A stretch of 64,000 nucleotides of DNA from Denitromonas halophila (GCF_007625155.1 NZ_VMNK01000009.1:1-64000), one strand, 5' to 3'. Positions 47,005 through 60,076 are shown, numbered from the stretch's first letter. Notes: a model not told the origin generated them from the sequence alone. A program made the numbers and translations.

Positions 47005-48231
47005 TCAACTCCGATAATCCGCGTTGATCTTCACATAGTCATACGAGAAGTCGCAGGTCCACACGGTGGCTTCGGTCTGGCCGCGGGCGAGGTCGACGGT
47101 GACGTCGATTTCGGCTTCGGCCATGACGCGGGCGCCGTCTTCTTCGCGGTAGCTGGCGGCGCGGCCGCCGTGTTCGGCGACGAGGACGTCGCCGAGCCAG
47201 ACGCGGATCTGGCTGACGTCGAGGTCGTCGATGCCGGCGTAGCCGATGGCGGCGAGGATGCGGCCGAGGTTGGGGTCGGAGGCGAAGAAGGCGGTCTTGA
47301 CCAGCGGGGACTGGCCGATGGCGTAGCCGACCTTGCGGCATTCGGCGCGGTCGCGGCCGCCTTTGACTACGATGGTCATGAACTTGGTGGCGCCTTCGCC
47401 GTCGCGGACGATGGCTTGGGCGAGTTCAATGGAGACGGCGATGACGGCTTCGCGCAGCGCCGCCCACGCGGGCGAGCTGTCGTCGGTGATTTCGCTGTGG
47501 CCGGCTTTGCTGGTGGCCATCAGGATGTAGGAGTCGTTGGTGGAGGTGTCGCCGTCGATGGTGATGCTGTTGAAGGACAGGTCGGCGGCTTCGCGCACCA
47601 GGCGCTCGAGCAGCGGCTGCGACACGGCGGCGTCGGTGGCGACGAAGCCGAGCATGGTGGCCATGTTGGGCTTGATCATGCCGGCGCCTTTGCTGACGCC
47701 GGTGATGGTGACTTCCTTGCCTTCAATCTGGATGCGGCGCGACACGCCTTTGGGCACGGTGTCGGTGGTCATGATGGCGTGGGCGGTATCGAACCAGCCG
47801 TCGATATGCACGTTGCCGGCGGCCTTGGGCACGGCGGCGGTGAGGCGGTCCATGGGCAGGTGTTCGAGGATGACACCGGTAGAGAACGGCAACACTTGCT
47901 CGGGCGTGATCGACAGTGCAGCGGCGACCGCAGCGCAGGTGGTGTTGGCGTCGGCCAGGCCGCGCTCGCCGGTGCCGGCGTTGGCCACGCCGGTATTGAT
48001 GACCAGGGCGCGGATGTCGCCGGTGGCGAGGTGTTGCTTGCACACTTGCACGGGGGCAGCGCAGAAGCGGTTTTCGGTAAACACACCGGCCACGCGGGTG
48101 CCCGCATCGAGGGCGATGACGGTCACGTCCTTACGGTTGGCCTTGCGGATACCGCCCTCGGTGACGCCGAGGCGGACGCCGGCGATGGCATGCAGGTGGT
48201 CGGGCTTGAGGGTCGGCAGATTGACAGGCAT
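47005..48231 (-). CDS. argJ: Bifunctional glutamate N-acetyltransferase/amino-acid acetyltransferase
   Basis: 408 residues, full length. The proenzyme self-cleavage site lies in [19 protein letters not shown] (between Ala and Thr of ATML). Other motifs are [66 protein letters not shown] and [13 protein letters not shown]. It recycles the acetyl group of N-acetylornithine in arginine synthesis. The ATG at 48231 is chosen from homology. The coding sequence is strikingly uniform in GC-ending codons. Confidence 0.95.
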   Translation of the reverse strand: MPVNLPTLKPDHLHAIAGVRLGVTEGGIRKANRKDVTVIALDAGTRVAGVFTENRFCAAPVQVCKQHLATGDIRALVINTGVANAGTGERGLADANTTCAAVAAALSITPEQVLPFSTGVILEHLPMDRLTAAVPKAAGNVHIDGWFDTAHAIMTTDTVPKGVSRRIQIEGKEVTITGVSKGAGMIKPNMATMLGFVATDAAVSQPLLERLVREAADLSFNSITIDGDTSTNDSYILMATSKAGHSEITDDSSPAWAALREAVIAVSIELAQAIVRDGEGATKFMTIVVKGGRDRAECRKVGYAIGQSPLVKTAFFASDPNLGRILAAIGYAGIDDLDVSQIRVWLGDVLVAEHGGRAASYREEDGARVMAEAEIDVTVDLARGQTEATVWTCDFSYDYVKINADYRS

Positions 48232-48318
48232 CGGGGCGTCTCCGGACGAAATCAGCAGAAAAGGGCTGTGCGCATGGCGGGGCCACGGCATCGGCTGAAA
48301 TGATACCGGAGTTGCGCC

Positions 48319-49782
48319 TCAGGGCGCGGCGCCGCCGCCTGCCCGGTGGGTAGTGACCAGCGCCATCGACATTTGCTGGACGAAGTGCACAAAGGCGTAG
48401 AAGGCTTCATCGTCGATGGCGGCGGCGCCAACGTCGCGCTCGGCATAGACCAGGCCAATCACCCGGCCGTTGCCCATGATCGGCGCCATGGCGGCGGGCC
48501 CGGTGCCGACAATACCGGCCAGATGGCCGCGCGATACCGCAAGGCGCATCGGTTGCGCGGTACCGATCAAGGAGTCGACCGGATCCTTGCCGCCGGGGTT
48601 CAGCGTCAATGCGAAGGCGGCACGCATGGCTTCACCGCCGGCGCCCAGGCCGTACTTGCCAACCAATTGCTGGCGATTCGGCGTCAGCAAGGCAACCACC
48701 ACGCGAGCAAAGCCCACACCTTGCAAAATGCCTTCGGCGGCGAGATACACGGCGTCAGAGAATCGCCCGCCAGACATGATCAGCGCAGTCAATTCGCGCA
48801 AGATGGCCAGCTGCCGCTCGGCCGGCGACACCGTCGGCAACGGTTCGGTTACGGTCTCGACCACTTCGGACGAAGCGGGAATGCCACGTGCCGCGGTGGA
48901 CGCGCCGTATTCGGTGGCCAGGCGCGCGGCTTCATTGGCCAGCGCAGCCACGGTCTCGCGCACTTCCTTCTCGGGGCGGTCGATATGGCGCGCGAGCGCG
49001 GTCAGCGCGGCTTTGGCCGGCGCGCTGTCCCAGCCGCCGATCACTGCCCCGGCCACCTGATGGCCAAGCGCGATTGAGGTTTCGAGCGCACTGGGCCGAG
49101 CCGACGGTTCTAACACCGCATGCAGCAAGCTGCCCAGACGCCACTCTCGGGTCAGCTGCACCGACAGTTGACGCAAGCGGAAGCCGAGCACGGCCATCTG
49201 GGTTGAGGTTTCATGCTCCGGCGTGCAATCCGGCGGAAGCTGTTCCGCCAGCAACTCCGCCTTGGTGCCGCCAAAACACCAAAAGGCCATTTCACCCACG
49301 CGCGTGAGGAGAGCAGCGATGAAGACCTCTTCGGCCCGCCCGTCGCCGCGCATTTTGGCAATGCCGCGCGCCAGTGTTGCGGCAAAGAAGCAATGCGACA
49401 GCTCGGCCTCGACACGTTTGCGCACGCCACCCTGCAACAGACCGTCAACCAACGCAATCCCGATGGCCAGATCGGCCACGACATCAAAGCCGAGCACGAC
49501 AATGCCGCGGCTGATCGTACCCACGCCCTGCCGCGCGCTATTGAAATAGGCACTGTTGGCCAGGCGCAAGACCTTGGTGGTCATCGCCGGGTCTTTGAGA
49601 ATGACCGCGGCCAGCCGGCCGGCCGAGGCACTGTCGTCGTCCATGATGGCGCGGATACCGTCGACCGTCGAGCCGAAGGCCGGCATCTCCTGGTCGCGAA
49701 TATGGGCGACCCACTCGCTCAAACCCTCGGGAGTCACACCGGGCAGCGGGGGGATTTCGTCGAATGAGAGTTCTGGAAACAT
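48319..49782 (-). CDS. HDOD-GAF-type signalling protein
   Basis: 487 residues. An N-terminal part of about 300 residues resembles an HDOD domain (IRAIMDDDSASAGRLAAVILKDPAMTTKVLRLANSAYFN, TISRGIVVLGFDVV..., CFFAATLARGIA, AALLTRVGEMAFW). The metal-binding HD residues of phosphohydrolases are not obvious. A C-terminal GAF-like domain follows (about 325-480; LRELTALIMSGG ... VGKYGLG ... GLVYAERD). Such proteins are regulatory partners in motility, biofilm and cyclic-di-GMP signalling. No catalytic function is claimed. Monocistronic between argJ and secA. Confidence 0.82.
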   Translation of the reverse strand: MFPELSFDEIPPLPGVTPEGLSEWVAHIRDQEMPAFGSTVDGIRAIMDDDSASAGRLAAVILKDPAMTTKVLRLANSAYFNSARQGVGTISRGIVVLGFDVVADLAIGIALVDGLLQGGVRKRVEAELSHCFFAATLARGIAKMRGDGRAEEVFIAALLTRVGEMAFWCFGGTKAELLAEQLPPDCTPEHETSTQMAVLGFRLRQLSVQLTREWRLGSLLHAVLEPSARPSALETSIALGHQVAGAVIGGWDSAPAKAALTALARHIDRPEKEVRETVAALANEAARLATEYGASTAARGIPASSEVVETVTEPLPTVSPAERQLAILRELTALIMSGGRFSDAVYLAAEGILQGVGFARVVVALLTPNRQQLVGKYGLGAGGEAMRAAFALTLNPGGKDPVDSLIGTAQPMRLAVSRGHLAGIVGTGPAAMAPIMGNGRVIGLVYAERDVGAAAIDDEAFYAFVHFVQQMSMALVTTHRAGGGAAP

Positions 49783-49835
49783 GCTGAATTTAACGGTCCG
49801 AGAGGCCGCCGGCTTGAGCCCTGCGCCAAATATGA

Positions 49836-49859
49836 CAACGGCGCCCTCGGGCGCCGTTG
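49836..49859. terminator. Hairpin terminator downstream of secA
   Basis: CAACGGCGCC (49836-49845) pairs with GGCGCCGTTG (49850-49859) around CTCG. The minus-strand side has only a short T tract, so strength is uncertain. It closes the secA transcript. Confidence 0.7.
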
Positions 49860-49875
49860 ATTGATGCTTGAACGT

Positions 49876-52596
<2,721 letters not shown>

Positions 52597-52707
52597 GTCA
52601 GGGGCGTGGGAGATGGGGCAAAATGCGAATACTAGCACGGTCAGCAGAACTGACTCCGTCCCGTGCACGCCATCACCACCAACCCTTGAGATGCATCAAT
52701 TCACCCC

Positions 52708-53154
52708 ATGACGCAACGGCTTGATCGCTTTGCTGGAGAAGGCTCGGCCCTCGACCGCTTGCGCGCCCACGCCAGCCGTCTGGGCCGGCTCCAGCAGATC
52801 GTGCTGGCCGAGCTGCCGCCCTACCTGGCCGACAGCTGCCACGTAGCCAACCTCAAGGAAGATGTGCTGCTGATTCACGCCGCCACCGGCGCCGTCGCCG
52901 CCAAACTGCGCCAGGCCACACCCCGCCTGCTTAACACGCTCGCAATGCAGGGCGTGATGGTCAGCAGCATCAAGATCGCCACCCGTCCGGTGAACCCCGC
53001 GCCCCCGCCGAAACCCCCCGAACAACGCACGGTGAGCGATCAAACGCAGGACGCCTTGCGCTCGCTCGCCAGCGCCCTGCCCGCCGACGACCCGCTACGC
53101 GCGGCGCTGGAACGCTTCGTGCGGCGAAGCCGTGGGGCATCCAAATCCGATTGA
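52708..53154 (+). CDS. DUF721/DciA-like protein (helicase-loader family)
   Basis: 148 residues. The central region matches the DUF721 pattern (LGRLQQIVLAELPPYLADSCHVANLKEDVLLIHAATGAVAAKLRQATPRLLNTL), a KH-like domain of DciA proteins, the ancestral loaders of the replicative helicase DnaB. A disordered Pro-rich C-terminus is typical of the family. It stands between secA and lpxC, a conserved place for this gene. The family is fairly clear; the loading function is known for other DciA proteins and inferred here. Confidence 0.82.
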   Translation: MTQRLDRFAGEGSALDRLRAHASRLGRLQQIVLAELPPYLADSCHVANLKEDVLLIHAATGAVAAKLRQATPRLLNTLAMQGVMVSSIKIATRPVNPAPPPKPPEQRTVSDQTQDALRSLASALPADDPLRAALERFVRRSRGASKSD

Positions 53155-53161
53155 ACCGCTG

Positions 53162-53653
53162 ATGCACCCGCTTCTTGCGCACCTGCTCAAAGTGGTTGCC
53201 GTTGGCGTTGCGGCGTTGGCGGCAGTCGTTGCTATTCCTGCGGCGGCACTCTCCTTGGCCTTTGGCCTCATCGTCGGACCGAGCAAGGACGAAGTGACTC
53301 GTCTCAGTGCGCCAGACGGAAAAGTCGACGCGGTGCTGATTGAAACGAATGGTGGCGCAACGACCTCGTTCGGCTACGAAGTCTATCTGGTGCCCACGGG
53401 CACGGAACGCAGTGGCGAACCCGCGGCGGTGCTATACGGAGCCATGCGCAACGAGAATGCATACGGCGTGACACTGGTTTGGGAGTCCCCAACATCACTG
53501 TCTGTGCGTTTTTTGACGACCCGATCCAAGGCGTTGACCAACCCCCGCGTTGCCATTGACGGGCAAAGCGTCAGAATCACTTTGAAGGCGGGAGAGAATG
53601 ATCCCGCCGCGCCGCCGGGAGGAATGCTCTACAACTTGAGAGATGGTCACTGA
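53162..53653 (+). CDS. Membrane-anchored or exported protein of unknown function
   Basis: 163 residues from the ATG at 53162: a hydrophobic helix (LLKVVAVGVAALAAVVAIPAAALSLAFGLIVG), then a soluble beta-rich region (RLSAPDGKVDAVLIETNGGATTSFGYEVYLVPTGTERS...AVLYGAMRNENAYGVTLVWESPTSLSVRFLTTRSKAL). This looks like a periplasmic domain. I do not recognise the family. A GTG at 53132 could extend it over the DciA-like gene end, but the ATG has the better N-terminal helix. It starts eight bases after that gene. Confidence 0.65.
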   Translation: MHPLLAHLLKVVAVGVAALAAVVAIPAAALSLAFGLIVGPSKDEVTRLSAPDGKVDAVLIETNGGATTSFGYEVYLVPTGTERSGEPAAVLYGAMRNENAYGVTLVWESPTSLSVRFLTTRSKALTNPRVAIDGQSVRITLKAGENDPAAPPGGMLYNLRDGH

Positions 53654-53704
53654 CGCCTTGGCGGACGACTTTACACAAGGCCACCTCGGTCGCGACGCTC
53701 ACGG

Positions 53705-53893
53705 CTAGAAAATCGGCGCCAACAAGCGCTCGATGAGCAGCAGCGCCATGAATACCAGCAGGGTGACCAGACCAATGCGGGTGAACACCCAGGCCCAGTA
53801 GCGATAGCGGGGGTTGCCCGAGAGCAGATAGAGAATCAGCGATCCGCCCACCATCAGCAGTGCCAGCACACCCGCCAGTCGAATGACAAACAT
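53705..53893 (-). CDS. Small two-helix membrane protein
   Basis: 62 residues: two hydrophobic helices (LAGVLALLMVGGSLILYLL and IGLVTLLVFMALLLIERLL) joined by NPRYRYWAWVFTR. It lies directly downstream of lpxC (six-base gap). Small proteins of this type are common there in betaproteobacteria. Function unknown. Confidence 0.7.
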   Translation of the reverse strand: MFVIRLAGVLALLMVGGSLILYLLSGNPRYRYWAWVFTRIGLVTLLVFMALLLIERLLAPIF

Positions 53894-53899
53894 CGGCGA

Positions 53900-54817
53900 T
53901 CAGCCCAATACGGGTTCGAACATGCCAGCGACACTGGGGGCGGCCTGGGTGTGATCGTCGAAGGTGACGACCTCCCAGGCACTTTCGTCTTCAAGCAGCA
54001 CGCGCAGCACCTGGTTGTTCAGCGCGTGGCCCGATTTGTGTGCCGAGTAGGCGGCCAGCAGCGGCTTGCCCGCCAGGTAGAGATCGCCGATGGCGTCCAG
54101 CACCTTGTGTTTGACGAACTCGTCGTTGTAGCGCAGCCCGTCTGAATTGAGGATGCGGTACTCGTCCATCACGATCGCGTTGTCGAGACTGCCACCCAAG
54201 GCCAGGCCGTTGGAGCGCATGAACTCGACGTCTTGCACGAAACCGAAGGTGCGGGCGCGTGACACGTCCTGCACATACGACAGGTCGGCGAAGTCGACGG
54301 TGGCGTCAGTCTTGGTGCGGTTGATGGCCGGGTGATTGAAGACGATGGAGAAGTCGAGCTTGAAGCCGTCGTAGGGCTCCAGGCGCACCCATTTATCGTC
54401 TTCGCGGTATTCGACCGCCTTCTTGACGCGCAGAAAGCGCTTGGGCGCAGCTTGCTCTTCCAATCCGGCAGACTGAATCAGAAACACGAAGGGGCCGGCG
54501 CTGCCGTCAAGAATCGGCAGTTCGGCCGCGTCCACATCCACGTGCACATTGTCCACACCCAGACCGGCCAGCGCCGACATGAGATGTTCGACCGTGCCCA
54601 CCTTGGCCTCGCCTTGCTGGAGGCCGGAGCACAGCCGGGTGTCGACCACGGAGTACGGGTCAGCCGGCAGATCAACCGGCGGATCGAGGTCCACCCGGTG
54701 AAACACCACGCCGGTATCGGGCGCGGCGGGGCGCAGCACCATGGTCACCTTGCGGCCGCCGTGCAGGCCGACGCCGGTGGCCGAAATTGTCGATTTGAGC
54801 GTGCGTTGCTTGATCAT
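53900..54817 (-). CDS. lpxC: UDP-3-O-acyl-N-acetylglucosamine deacetylase
   Basis: 305 residues. Start [24 protein letters not shown]. Zinc ligands lie in [39 protein letters not shown] and [17 protein letters not shown]. The C-terminal [14 protein letters not shown] carries the catalytic His region. It catalyses the committed step of lipid A synthesis. It is downstream of ftsZ, separated by 172 bases that contain a strong hairpin. Confidence 0.97.
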   Translation of the reverse strand: MIKQRTLKSTISATGVGLHGGRKVTMVLRPAAPDTGVVFHRVDLDPPVDLPADPYSVVDTRLCSGLQQGEAKVGTVEHLMSALAGLGVDNVHVDVDAAELPILDGSAGPFVFLIQSAGLEEQAAPKRFLRVKKAVEYREDDKWVRLEPYDGFKLDFSIVFNHPAINRTKTDATVDFADLSYVQDVSRARTFGFVQDVEFMRSNGLALGGSLDNAIVMDEYRILNSDGLRYNDEFVKHKVLDAIGDLYLAGKPLLAAYSAHKSGHALNNQVLRVLLEDESAWEVVTFDDHTQAAPSVAGMFEPVLG

Positions 54818-54919
54818 GATCCGTCGCCGTGTAGGGTCCTGGCGCCCGCTCAGGAAATGACTCAGGCGCATCAGGCTGAAGTCTAGCATGCGGTGCACAA
54901 CGCGCTTTTCAATGGCGAC

Positions 54920-54967
54920 GGGCGCCTTGCGCGCGGACGGGAGGCATCGTCCATGCGCAAGGCGCCC
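54920..54967. terminator. Long hairpin between ftsZ and lpxC
   Basis: GGGCGCCTTGCGC (54920-54932) pairs perfectly with GCGCAAGGCGCCC (54955-54967). An inner stem GGACG/CGTCC (54935-54939, 54948-54952) extends it. No T-run follows on either strand. It may weaken readthrough from ftsZ or act as a processing or stability element; it is not a textbook terminator. Confidence 0.65.
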
Positions 54968-54989
54968 GCCGGGGCGGAACGAATGCTGA

Positions 54990-56123
54990 TCAGTCTGCCT
55001 GCTTGCGCAAGAAGGCCGGGATATCGTAAGTGCCCACACCGCTGGCGCTCATCGCCTCGACCGTCGTGCGACGACCGCTGCGAATCACCGCCGGCACATC
55101 ATTTTCGTGCGCGCCGCTGGACGGGCCATACGTGCCCGTACCCTGCACCACTTGCATCACGGGCTTGCTGGCCGACACGGCCGGGTTGCCCAGACCGGTG
55201 GCAACCACGGTGACGCGAATGCGGTCTTCCATGGCTTCGTCGAAGACGGTGCCGTAGATCACGAAGGCGTCCTTGGCGGCGAAGGCGCGCACGGTATTCA
55301 CAGCTTCCTTCACTTCCGACATCTTCAGCGAGCGGCTGGCGGTCAGGTTGATCAGCACGCCACGGGCGCCGGAGAGCTCAACCCCTTCGAGCAGCGGGCT
55401 GGCGGCAGCCTGTTCGGCAGCAATGCGTGCACGGTCGATACCGGCGGCTTCGGCGGAGCCCATCATGGCGCGGCCCATTTCGGCCATCACCGTGCGAACG
55501 TCCTGGAAGTCGACGTTCACCAGACCCGGGATGTTGATGATTTCGGCAATCCCGCCGACGGCGTTGCGCAGCACGTTGTCGGCGGCGCGGAAGCCGTCTT
55601 CGAGGCTGGCGTCATCGCCCAGCACTTCCATCAGCTTGTCGTTGAGCACGACGATCAGCGAATCGACATGGCTGGAGAGCTCTTCGATGCCGCTGTCGGC
55701 GACGCGGTCGCGGTTTTCGAAGTCGAAGGGTTTGGTCACCACACCGACGGTGAGGATGCCCATTTCCTTGGCCACTTCAGCCACCACCGGCGCAGCACCG
55801 GTGCCGGTGCCACCGCCCATGCCGGCGGTAATGAACACCATGTGCGCGCCCTTGATCGCCTCGGCGATCTGCTCACGCGCTTCCTGCGCGGAGCAACGGC
55901 CGGCTTCCGGCTTGGCGCCGGCGCCCAGGCCCGAGGTGCCGAGCTGCACCTTCTGGGATGACAGATTGCGTTTGAGCGCCTGCGCATCGGTATTGGCGGT
56001 GATGAACTCCACGCCGTGCACGCTCTCGCGGATCATGTGATCGACGGCATTGCCGCCGGCGCCCCCGATACCGACCACCTTGATGATGGTGCCGATCGGT
56101 TCCTTTTCAACGATTTCAAACAT
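54990..56123 (-). CDS. ftsZ: Cell division GTPase FtsZ
   Basis: 377 residues. Tubulin signature [11 protein letters not shown]-terminal [16 protein letters not shown], and synergy-loop segment [12 protein letters not shown] short linker leads to the conserved C-terminal peptide [11 protein letters not shown] that binds FtsA and ZipA. It polymerises into the division ring. The start at 56123 follows GGAGG. It is the last gene of the dcw cluster here. Confidence 0.98.
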   Translation of the reverse strand: MFEIVEKEPIGTIIKVVGIGGAGGNAVDHMIRESVHGVEFITANTDAQALKRNLSSQKVQLGTSGLGAGAKPEAGRCSAQEAREQIAEAIKGAHMVFITAGMGGGTGTGAAPVVAEVAKEMGILTVGVVTKPFDFENRDRVADSGIEELSSHVDSLIVVLNDKLMEVLGDDASLEDGFRAADNVLRNAVGGIAEIINIPGLVNVDFQDVRTVMAEMGRAMMGSAEAAGIDRARIAAEQAAASPLLEGVELSGARGVLINLTASRSLKMSEVKEAVNTVRAFAAKDAFVIYGTVFDEAMEDRIRVTVVATGLGNPAVSASKPVMQVVQGTGTYGPSSGAHENDVPAVIRSGRRTTVEAMSASGVGTYDIPAFLRKQAD

Positions 56124-56176
56124 GTGCCTCGCCTCCTTGAAAAACGGCTTTAACGCCACTTTCTCGTCTGCGCTAT

Positions 56177-56219
56177 CCGGTATCTAGTATTAGTTTGGCA
56201 TTCTATAACTAAATACCGG
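56177..56219. promoter_or_regulatory. AT-rich hairpin between ftsA and ftsZ
   Basis: CCGGTATCTAGT (56177-56188) pairs with ACTAAATACCGG (56208-56219) with one mismatch, around an AT-rich 19-base loop. It lies in the 148-base ftsA-ftsZ gap and is unusually AT-rich for this genome, so it may hold ftsZ promoter or stability signals. Confidence 0.45.
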
Positions 56220-56271
56220 GCAGCAACAGACGAACTACAAATTCATACAAAACCCCGCCCGAGGGCGAGCC

Positions 56272-57501
56272 CTAGAAATTCCGTTCAAACCAACCCTTCA
56301 TCCGGTCAAACATCTGGCGCAGGTTGCGTGTCTCGCGCGCCTGAATCCCGCGGCGCCGCTGCGCCATCGCCTCGACCATCAATCCCATCGCGGTGGCATA
56401 GCGCGGCTGACACACCACATCCGCCAGGCCACCCCTGTATTGCGGTGCGCCGATGCGCACCGGCATATGGAAAATTTCTTCGCCCAGCTCGATCATGCCG
56501 TCCATCACCGAGGCGCCGCCGGTGAGCACGATGCCGGACGAGAGCAGCTCTTCGTAGCCGCTGCGACGCAACTCCGACTGCACCAGCTCGAACAATTCCG
56601 ACACCCGCGGCTCGATCACGTCGGCCAGCGCCTGACGCGAGAGCTTGCGGGCAGAGCGATCACCGACACCGGGCACTTCGATCATCTCGCTCGGGTCGGC
56701 CAGCGAGCTCATCGCCACGCCGTGGCGGATCTTGATTTCTTCGGCTTCGGCCGTCGGCGTGCGCAAGGCCATGGCGATGTCGTTGGTGATCTGGTCACCT
56801 GCCACCGGAATCACCGCCGTGTGGCGAATCGCCCCCTGCGTGAACACCGCCAGATCGGTGGTGCCGCCGCCGATATCGACCAGGCACACGCCCAGCCCCT
56901 TCTCGTCTTCGGACAGCGTGGCGTAGCTCGAGGCCAGCGGCTGCAGGATCAGGTCCATCACCTCCAGCCCGCAGCGGCGCACACACTTGACCACGTTTTG
57001 CGCAGCAGACACCGCGCCGGTGACGATGTGCACCTTCACTTCCAGCTTCACGCCGCTCATGCCGATCGGCTCGCGCACGCCGTCCTGGCCGTCGATGATG
57101 AATTCTTGGGTAAGGATGTGCAGGATCTGTTGATCGGCGGGGATCGGCATGGCGCGCGCCACTTCGATCACCCGCTCGACATCCATCGTGGACACTTCCT
57201 TGTCCTTGATGGCCACCATGCCATTCGAGTTGAAGCTCTTGATGTGACTGCCCGCGATGCCGGTGTAAAGATCGCCGATCTTGCAGTCGGCCATCAGTTC
57301 AACCTCCTGGATCACCCGCGAGATCGCATCGACGGTCGCCTCGATATTGACCACCACCCCGCGGCGCAAGCCGTTGGACGGCTGCGTGCCGAGGCCGATC
57401 ACGTTGAACTGTCCATCCGGGCGCACCTCGGCCACCATGCAGGTGGTCTTGGATGTGCCGATGTCGAGCCCGACGACGAGATCTTTGTATTCCTTGCTCA
57501 T
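56272..57501 (-). CDS. ftsA: Cell division protein FtsA
   Basis: 409 residues, actin-like. Phosphate-1 motif LVVGLDIGTSKTTCMVAE; phosphate-2 CLVDIGGGTTDLAVF; adenosine motif GIVLTGGASVMDGM; 1C subdomain with SNGMVAIKDKEVS. The C-terminal amphipathic tail (FDRMKGWFERNF) anchors FtsZ to the membrane. Its start overlaps the ftsQ stop by four bases. Confidence 0.97.
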   Translation of the reverse strand: MSKEYKDLVVGLDIGTSKTTCMVAEVRPDGQFNVIGLGTQPSNGLRRGVVVNIEATVDAISRVIQEVELMADCKIGDLYTGIAGSHIKSFNSNGMVAIKDKEVSTMDVERVIEVARAMPIPADQQILHILTQEFIIDGQDGVREPIGMSGVKLEVKVHIVTGAVSAAQNVVKCVRRCGLEVMDLILQPLASSYATLSEDEKGLGVCLVDIGGGTTDLAVFTQGAIRHTAVIPVAGDQITNDIAMALRTPTAEAEEIKIRHGVAMSSLADPSEMIEVPGVGDRSARKLSRQALADVIEPRVSELFELVQSELRRSGYEELLSSGIVLTGGASVMDGMIELGEEIFHMPVRIGAPQYRGGLADVVCQPRYATAMGLMVEAMAQRRRGIQARETRNLRQMFDRMKGWFERNF

Positions 57502-58325
57502 TTTTTGCTTTCCACTGACTTCTTGTCGCCCACCGGCAAGAGGGCGAAACCATTCGGATACCGCAAATCCGCCACCGCGATCGTCATCGGTGACTTGGCC
57601 AATGCCTTGGGGTAAGCCTCGACGAAGCGCGCCATCCGCTCTTCGACATGCGCTTTTTCACGATCGCGACCGAGGCGGATCACCAGGCCATCGTCCAGCG
57701 TCAACTGCCACGCCTCTCGCGCGGACAAGCCCAGCTCAACCAACTCCCGACCCAGCGGCGCGAGCAGTTTGGAGAAGCGCGCATGGCTGGCCAGCACGTA
57801 GCCGGCATAGCCCTCCGGCCCGATGAAGGCCGGCATGTGGGCGTTGCTGGCGGCCACAAAGATCTCGCCCTGACGATTGACCAGCCGCGTCTCGCCGCTG
57901 TCGTTCACCGTCCAATAGGCCACGGCCTGGTGCTCTTCGAGCCGCACTTCGAGCATGTCGGGCCAGTGGCGACGCACCTGGGCGCGGCGTACCCACGGCA
58001 GCTTTTCGAAGGCCTCGCGCACCGACACCAGATCCACCGTGAAGAAATTGCCTTTCACCGCCGAGCGCGCGGCGTACTGCAGTTGTTCTGCCGACACCTG
58101 CGCCGGCGGCGTGAGCACCGTCACTTCGCGCAGCTGGAAGGCGGGGCGCGCGGCCAGCCAGGTGACCGCCGCGTAGCCGATCATCGCGGTCGCGATCAGC
58201 ATCAGCGCGTCCGACACCAGGTTCAGCAGCGCCGGTCGATGCCACACGCCCACACGCACCCGCCCGCCACCGGCGGCACGATTGGCAAGCTTGCGGTTAG
58301 CAGGACGCGGACGGATCTCAGCCAA
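57498..58325 (-). CDS. ftsQ: Cell division protein FtsQ
   Basis: About 275 residues: a cytoplasmic basic tail, one membrane helix ([27 protein letters not shown]), a POTRA domain ([74 protein letters not shown]), and the beta domain that binds FtsB/FtsL. The start is uncertain. A TTG at 58325 overlaps the ddl end, a GTG at 58247 gives a short MW-RPALL tail, and an ATG at 58370 would overlap ddl by 53 bases. I use the TTG. Confidence 0.9.
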   Translation of the reverse strand: MAEIRPRPANRKLANRAAGGGRVRVGVWHRPALLNLVSDALMLIATAMIGYAAVTWLAARPAFQLREVTVLTPPAQVSAEQLQYAARSAVKGNFFTVDLVSVREAFEKLPWVRRAQVRRHWPDMLEVRLEEHQAVAYWTVNDSGETRLVNRQGEIFVAASNAHMPAFIGPEGYAGYVLASHARFSKLLAPLGRELVELGLSAREAWQLTLDDGLVIRLGRDREKAHVEERMARFVEAYPKALAKSPMTIAVADLRYPNGFALLPVGDKKSVESKK

Positions 58326-59253
58326 GGCGCGCTTTCTCCAGAATCGACAGGCACAGGGCGGTGAAGTCATAACCAGCCACGCGGGCCGACATCGGCACCA
58401 GCGAGTGGCCGGTCATGCCCGGCGTGGTGTTCATTTCGAGCAGATAGGGTTTGCCGTCAGCGGTCAGAATCAGGTCACCCCGGCCCCAGCCGCGGCACGC
58501 CAACACACGGGCTGCGCGCAACATCAGCGCCTGCAGCTCGGCTTCCTGCGCCGCAGGCAAGCCGCTGGGGCAAAAATACTGGGTGTCGTCGGTGAAGTAC
58601 TTGTTCTGATAGTCGTAGTTGCCCCCCGGCGCCACGATGCGCACCACCGGTAGCACTTCGTCGCCCAGGAAGGGAATGGTCAGCTCCTGGCCTTCGATAA
58701 ACTCCTCGGCGATCACCAAGGTGTCGAAACGCGCCGCGAGCGCCCAGGCGTCGGCCAACTGGCTTGCATCGGTCACCTTGGTGGCGCCCATGCTCGAGCC
58801 TTCATGCACCGGCTTGACGAAGATCGGCAGCCCCAGGTCGGCGGCCACGGCGGCCCAGTCGCTGGTCTCGTCGATGATGTGAAACCGCGGCGTCGGCAGG
58901 CCTGCAGCCAGCCACACCAGCTTGGTCCGCCATTTGTCCATCGACACCGCCGAGGCCATCACGCCGCTACCGGTGTATGGGATGCCAAGCATCTCGAGCA
59001 TGCCCTGCACCGTGCCGTCTTCGCCGCCCCGGCCATGCAGTGCCAGGAAGGCACGATCGTAGCCTTCATCCTTGAGCACATGCAGATCGGTATCGGCGGG
59101 GTCGAAGGCGTGCGCATCCACGCCGGCACCCTGCAGGGCCGCGAGCACGGCCTTGCCGGACATCAGCGACACCTCGCGCTCGGCGGACGCGCCGCCCATC
59201 AACACCGCGACTTTTCCGAATCGTGTCTGCATGCTTTCCGTCATTTCGCTCAT
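58318..59253 (-). CDS. ddl: D-alanine--D-alanine ligase
   Basis: 311 residues, ATP-grasp fold. Motifs are [93 protein letters not shown] and [18 protein letters not shown]. It makes the D-Ala-D-Ala dipeptide of peptidoglycan. The ATG at 59253 lies four bases after the murB stop. Confidence 0.96.
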   Translation of the reverse strand: MSEMTESMQTRFGKVAVLMGGASAEREVSLMSGKAVLAALQGAGVDAHAFDPADTDLHVLKDEGYDRAFLALHGRGGEDGTVQGMLEMLGIPYTGSGVMASAVSMDKWRTKLVWLAAGLPTPRFHIIDETSDWAAVAADLGLPIFVKPVHEGSSMGATKVTDASQLADAWALAARFDTLVIAEEFIEGQELTIPFLGDEVLPVVRIVAPGGNYDYQNKYFTDDTQYFCPSGLPAAQEAELQALMLRAARVLACRGWGRGDLILTADGKPYLLEMNTTPGMTGHSLVPMSARVAGYDFTALCLSILEKARLG

Positions 59254-59257
59254 CGCC

Positions 59258-60076
59258 TTAGCCTCGCGCCCCGACGAAGCGAAGCCGGCAATTAACCGAC
59301 CGCCCCGCCTGCTGGCTCGCAGCCGCGCACAATTGTTCAATTGCCGATTCGAGATCCGCCGCCTCGGCCGTTTCATCCAGTTGAAGTTGGGCCGTACCGC
59401 CATCGAGACGCACCGCGCCCGTCAGGGTCGGCCCTGCAGCCAGCACATGGGGCACGCTCTCAGGCGCAAACAGTTGCGTCACCGCCCGCGCGCCCGCCAT
59501 TGCGATGGGCACATGCGCCGTCTCGCTGCCGCCGATCAGCCACACCCCGAGCATCATCTCGTCCGAGTGACGCGTGGCACCGGCCCAGGTGCGGTCGAGG
59601 CCAAACTCGGTCACTTCGCGCTCATGCGCATGGCCGTGTCGATCAACGGTATGCACCGCCCTCACCTGCGACCACAGCCCGTGCTCACCCACGCTGACAT
59701 TGGTACGCAAGGCGCCGCCGATGGAACCGGGCACGCCGGCCAGCCACGCCAGTGCGCCGTGCTGATGTTGCGCACAGGCGTGACCGAGCCGGGCACACAG
59801 CGCGCCGGCTTCGACATACACGCCGTCATCGGTGAAATCGATGCGCTTCAACTTGGCCGTACCGATCACCACGCCTTGCATGCCGCCCTGGCGAATCACC
59901 ACGCGCGAGCCCGTGCCGCTCACCAGCACCGGCTCGTCGAGACGCAGCGCTGCGAGAAAGCCGCGCAAGTCCTCGGCATCGGTCGGCGTATACACAAACT
60001 GCGCCGTACCGCCCACGCCCCAGGCGCTGCGCTCGGCCATGCCGACATCACGCAACCAGGTGCCGCGGGCGCTCAT
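59258..60076 (-). CDS. murB: MurB-like FAD-binding protein, catalytic residues apparently lost
   Basis: 272 residues, shorter than the roughly 300-350 usual for UDP-N-acetylenolpyruvoylglucosamine reductase. The FAD-binding half is recognisable ([60 protein letters not shown]), including the Arg in GGALRTN. The C-terminal half is diverged. The usual S-A-G-S-V-F-K-N-P segment with the proton-donating Ser or Cys appears as [10 protein letters not shown]. The final catalytic Glu of L-x-x-E-V-x-x-V-G appears as VNCRLRFVG (Arg). Its place in the dcw cluster, with ATGA coupling to murC, is normal. It may be inactive, structural or altered. Confidence 0.75.
   Translation of the reverse strand: MSARGTWLRDVGMAERSAWGVGGTAQFVYTPTDAEDLRGFLAALRLDEPVLVSGTGSRVVIRQGGMQGVVIGTAKLKRIDFTDDGVYVEAGALCARLGHACAQHQHGALAWLAGVPGSIGGALRTNVSVGEHGLWSQVRAVHTVDRHGHAHEREVTEFGLDRTWAGATRHSDEMMLGVWLIGGSETAHVPIAMAGARAVTQLFAPESVPHVLAAGPTLTGAVRLDGGTAQLQLDETAEAADLESAIEQLCAAASQQAGRSVNCRLRFVGARG

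Noticed and set aside
46346-47027. Overlapping open frames in the 46.3-46.8 kb gap
   Set aside because: Low-complexity Pro/Arg/Ala content over repeat DNA with hairpins; no start signals or domains.
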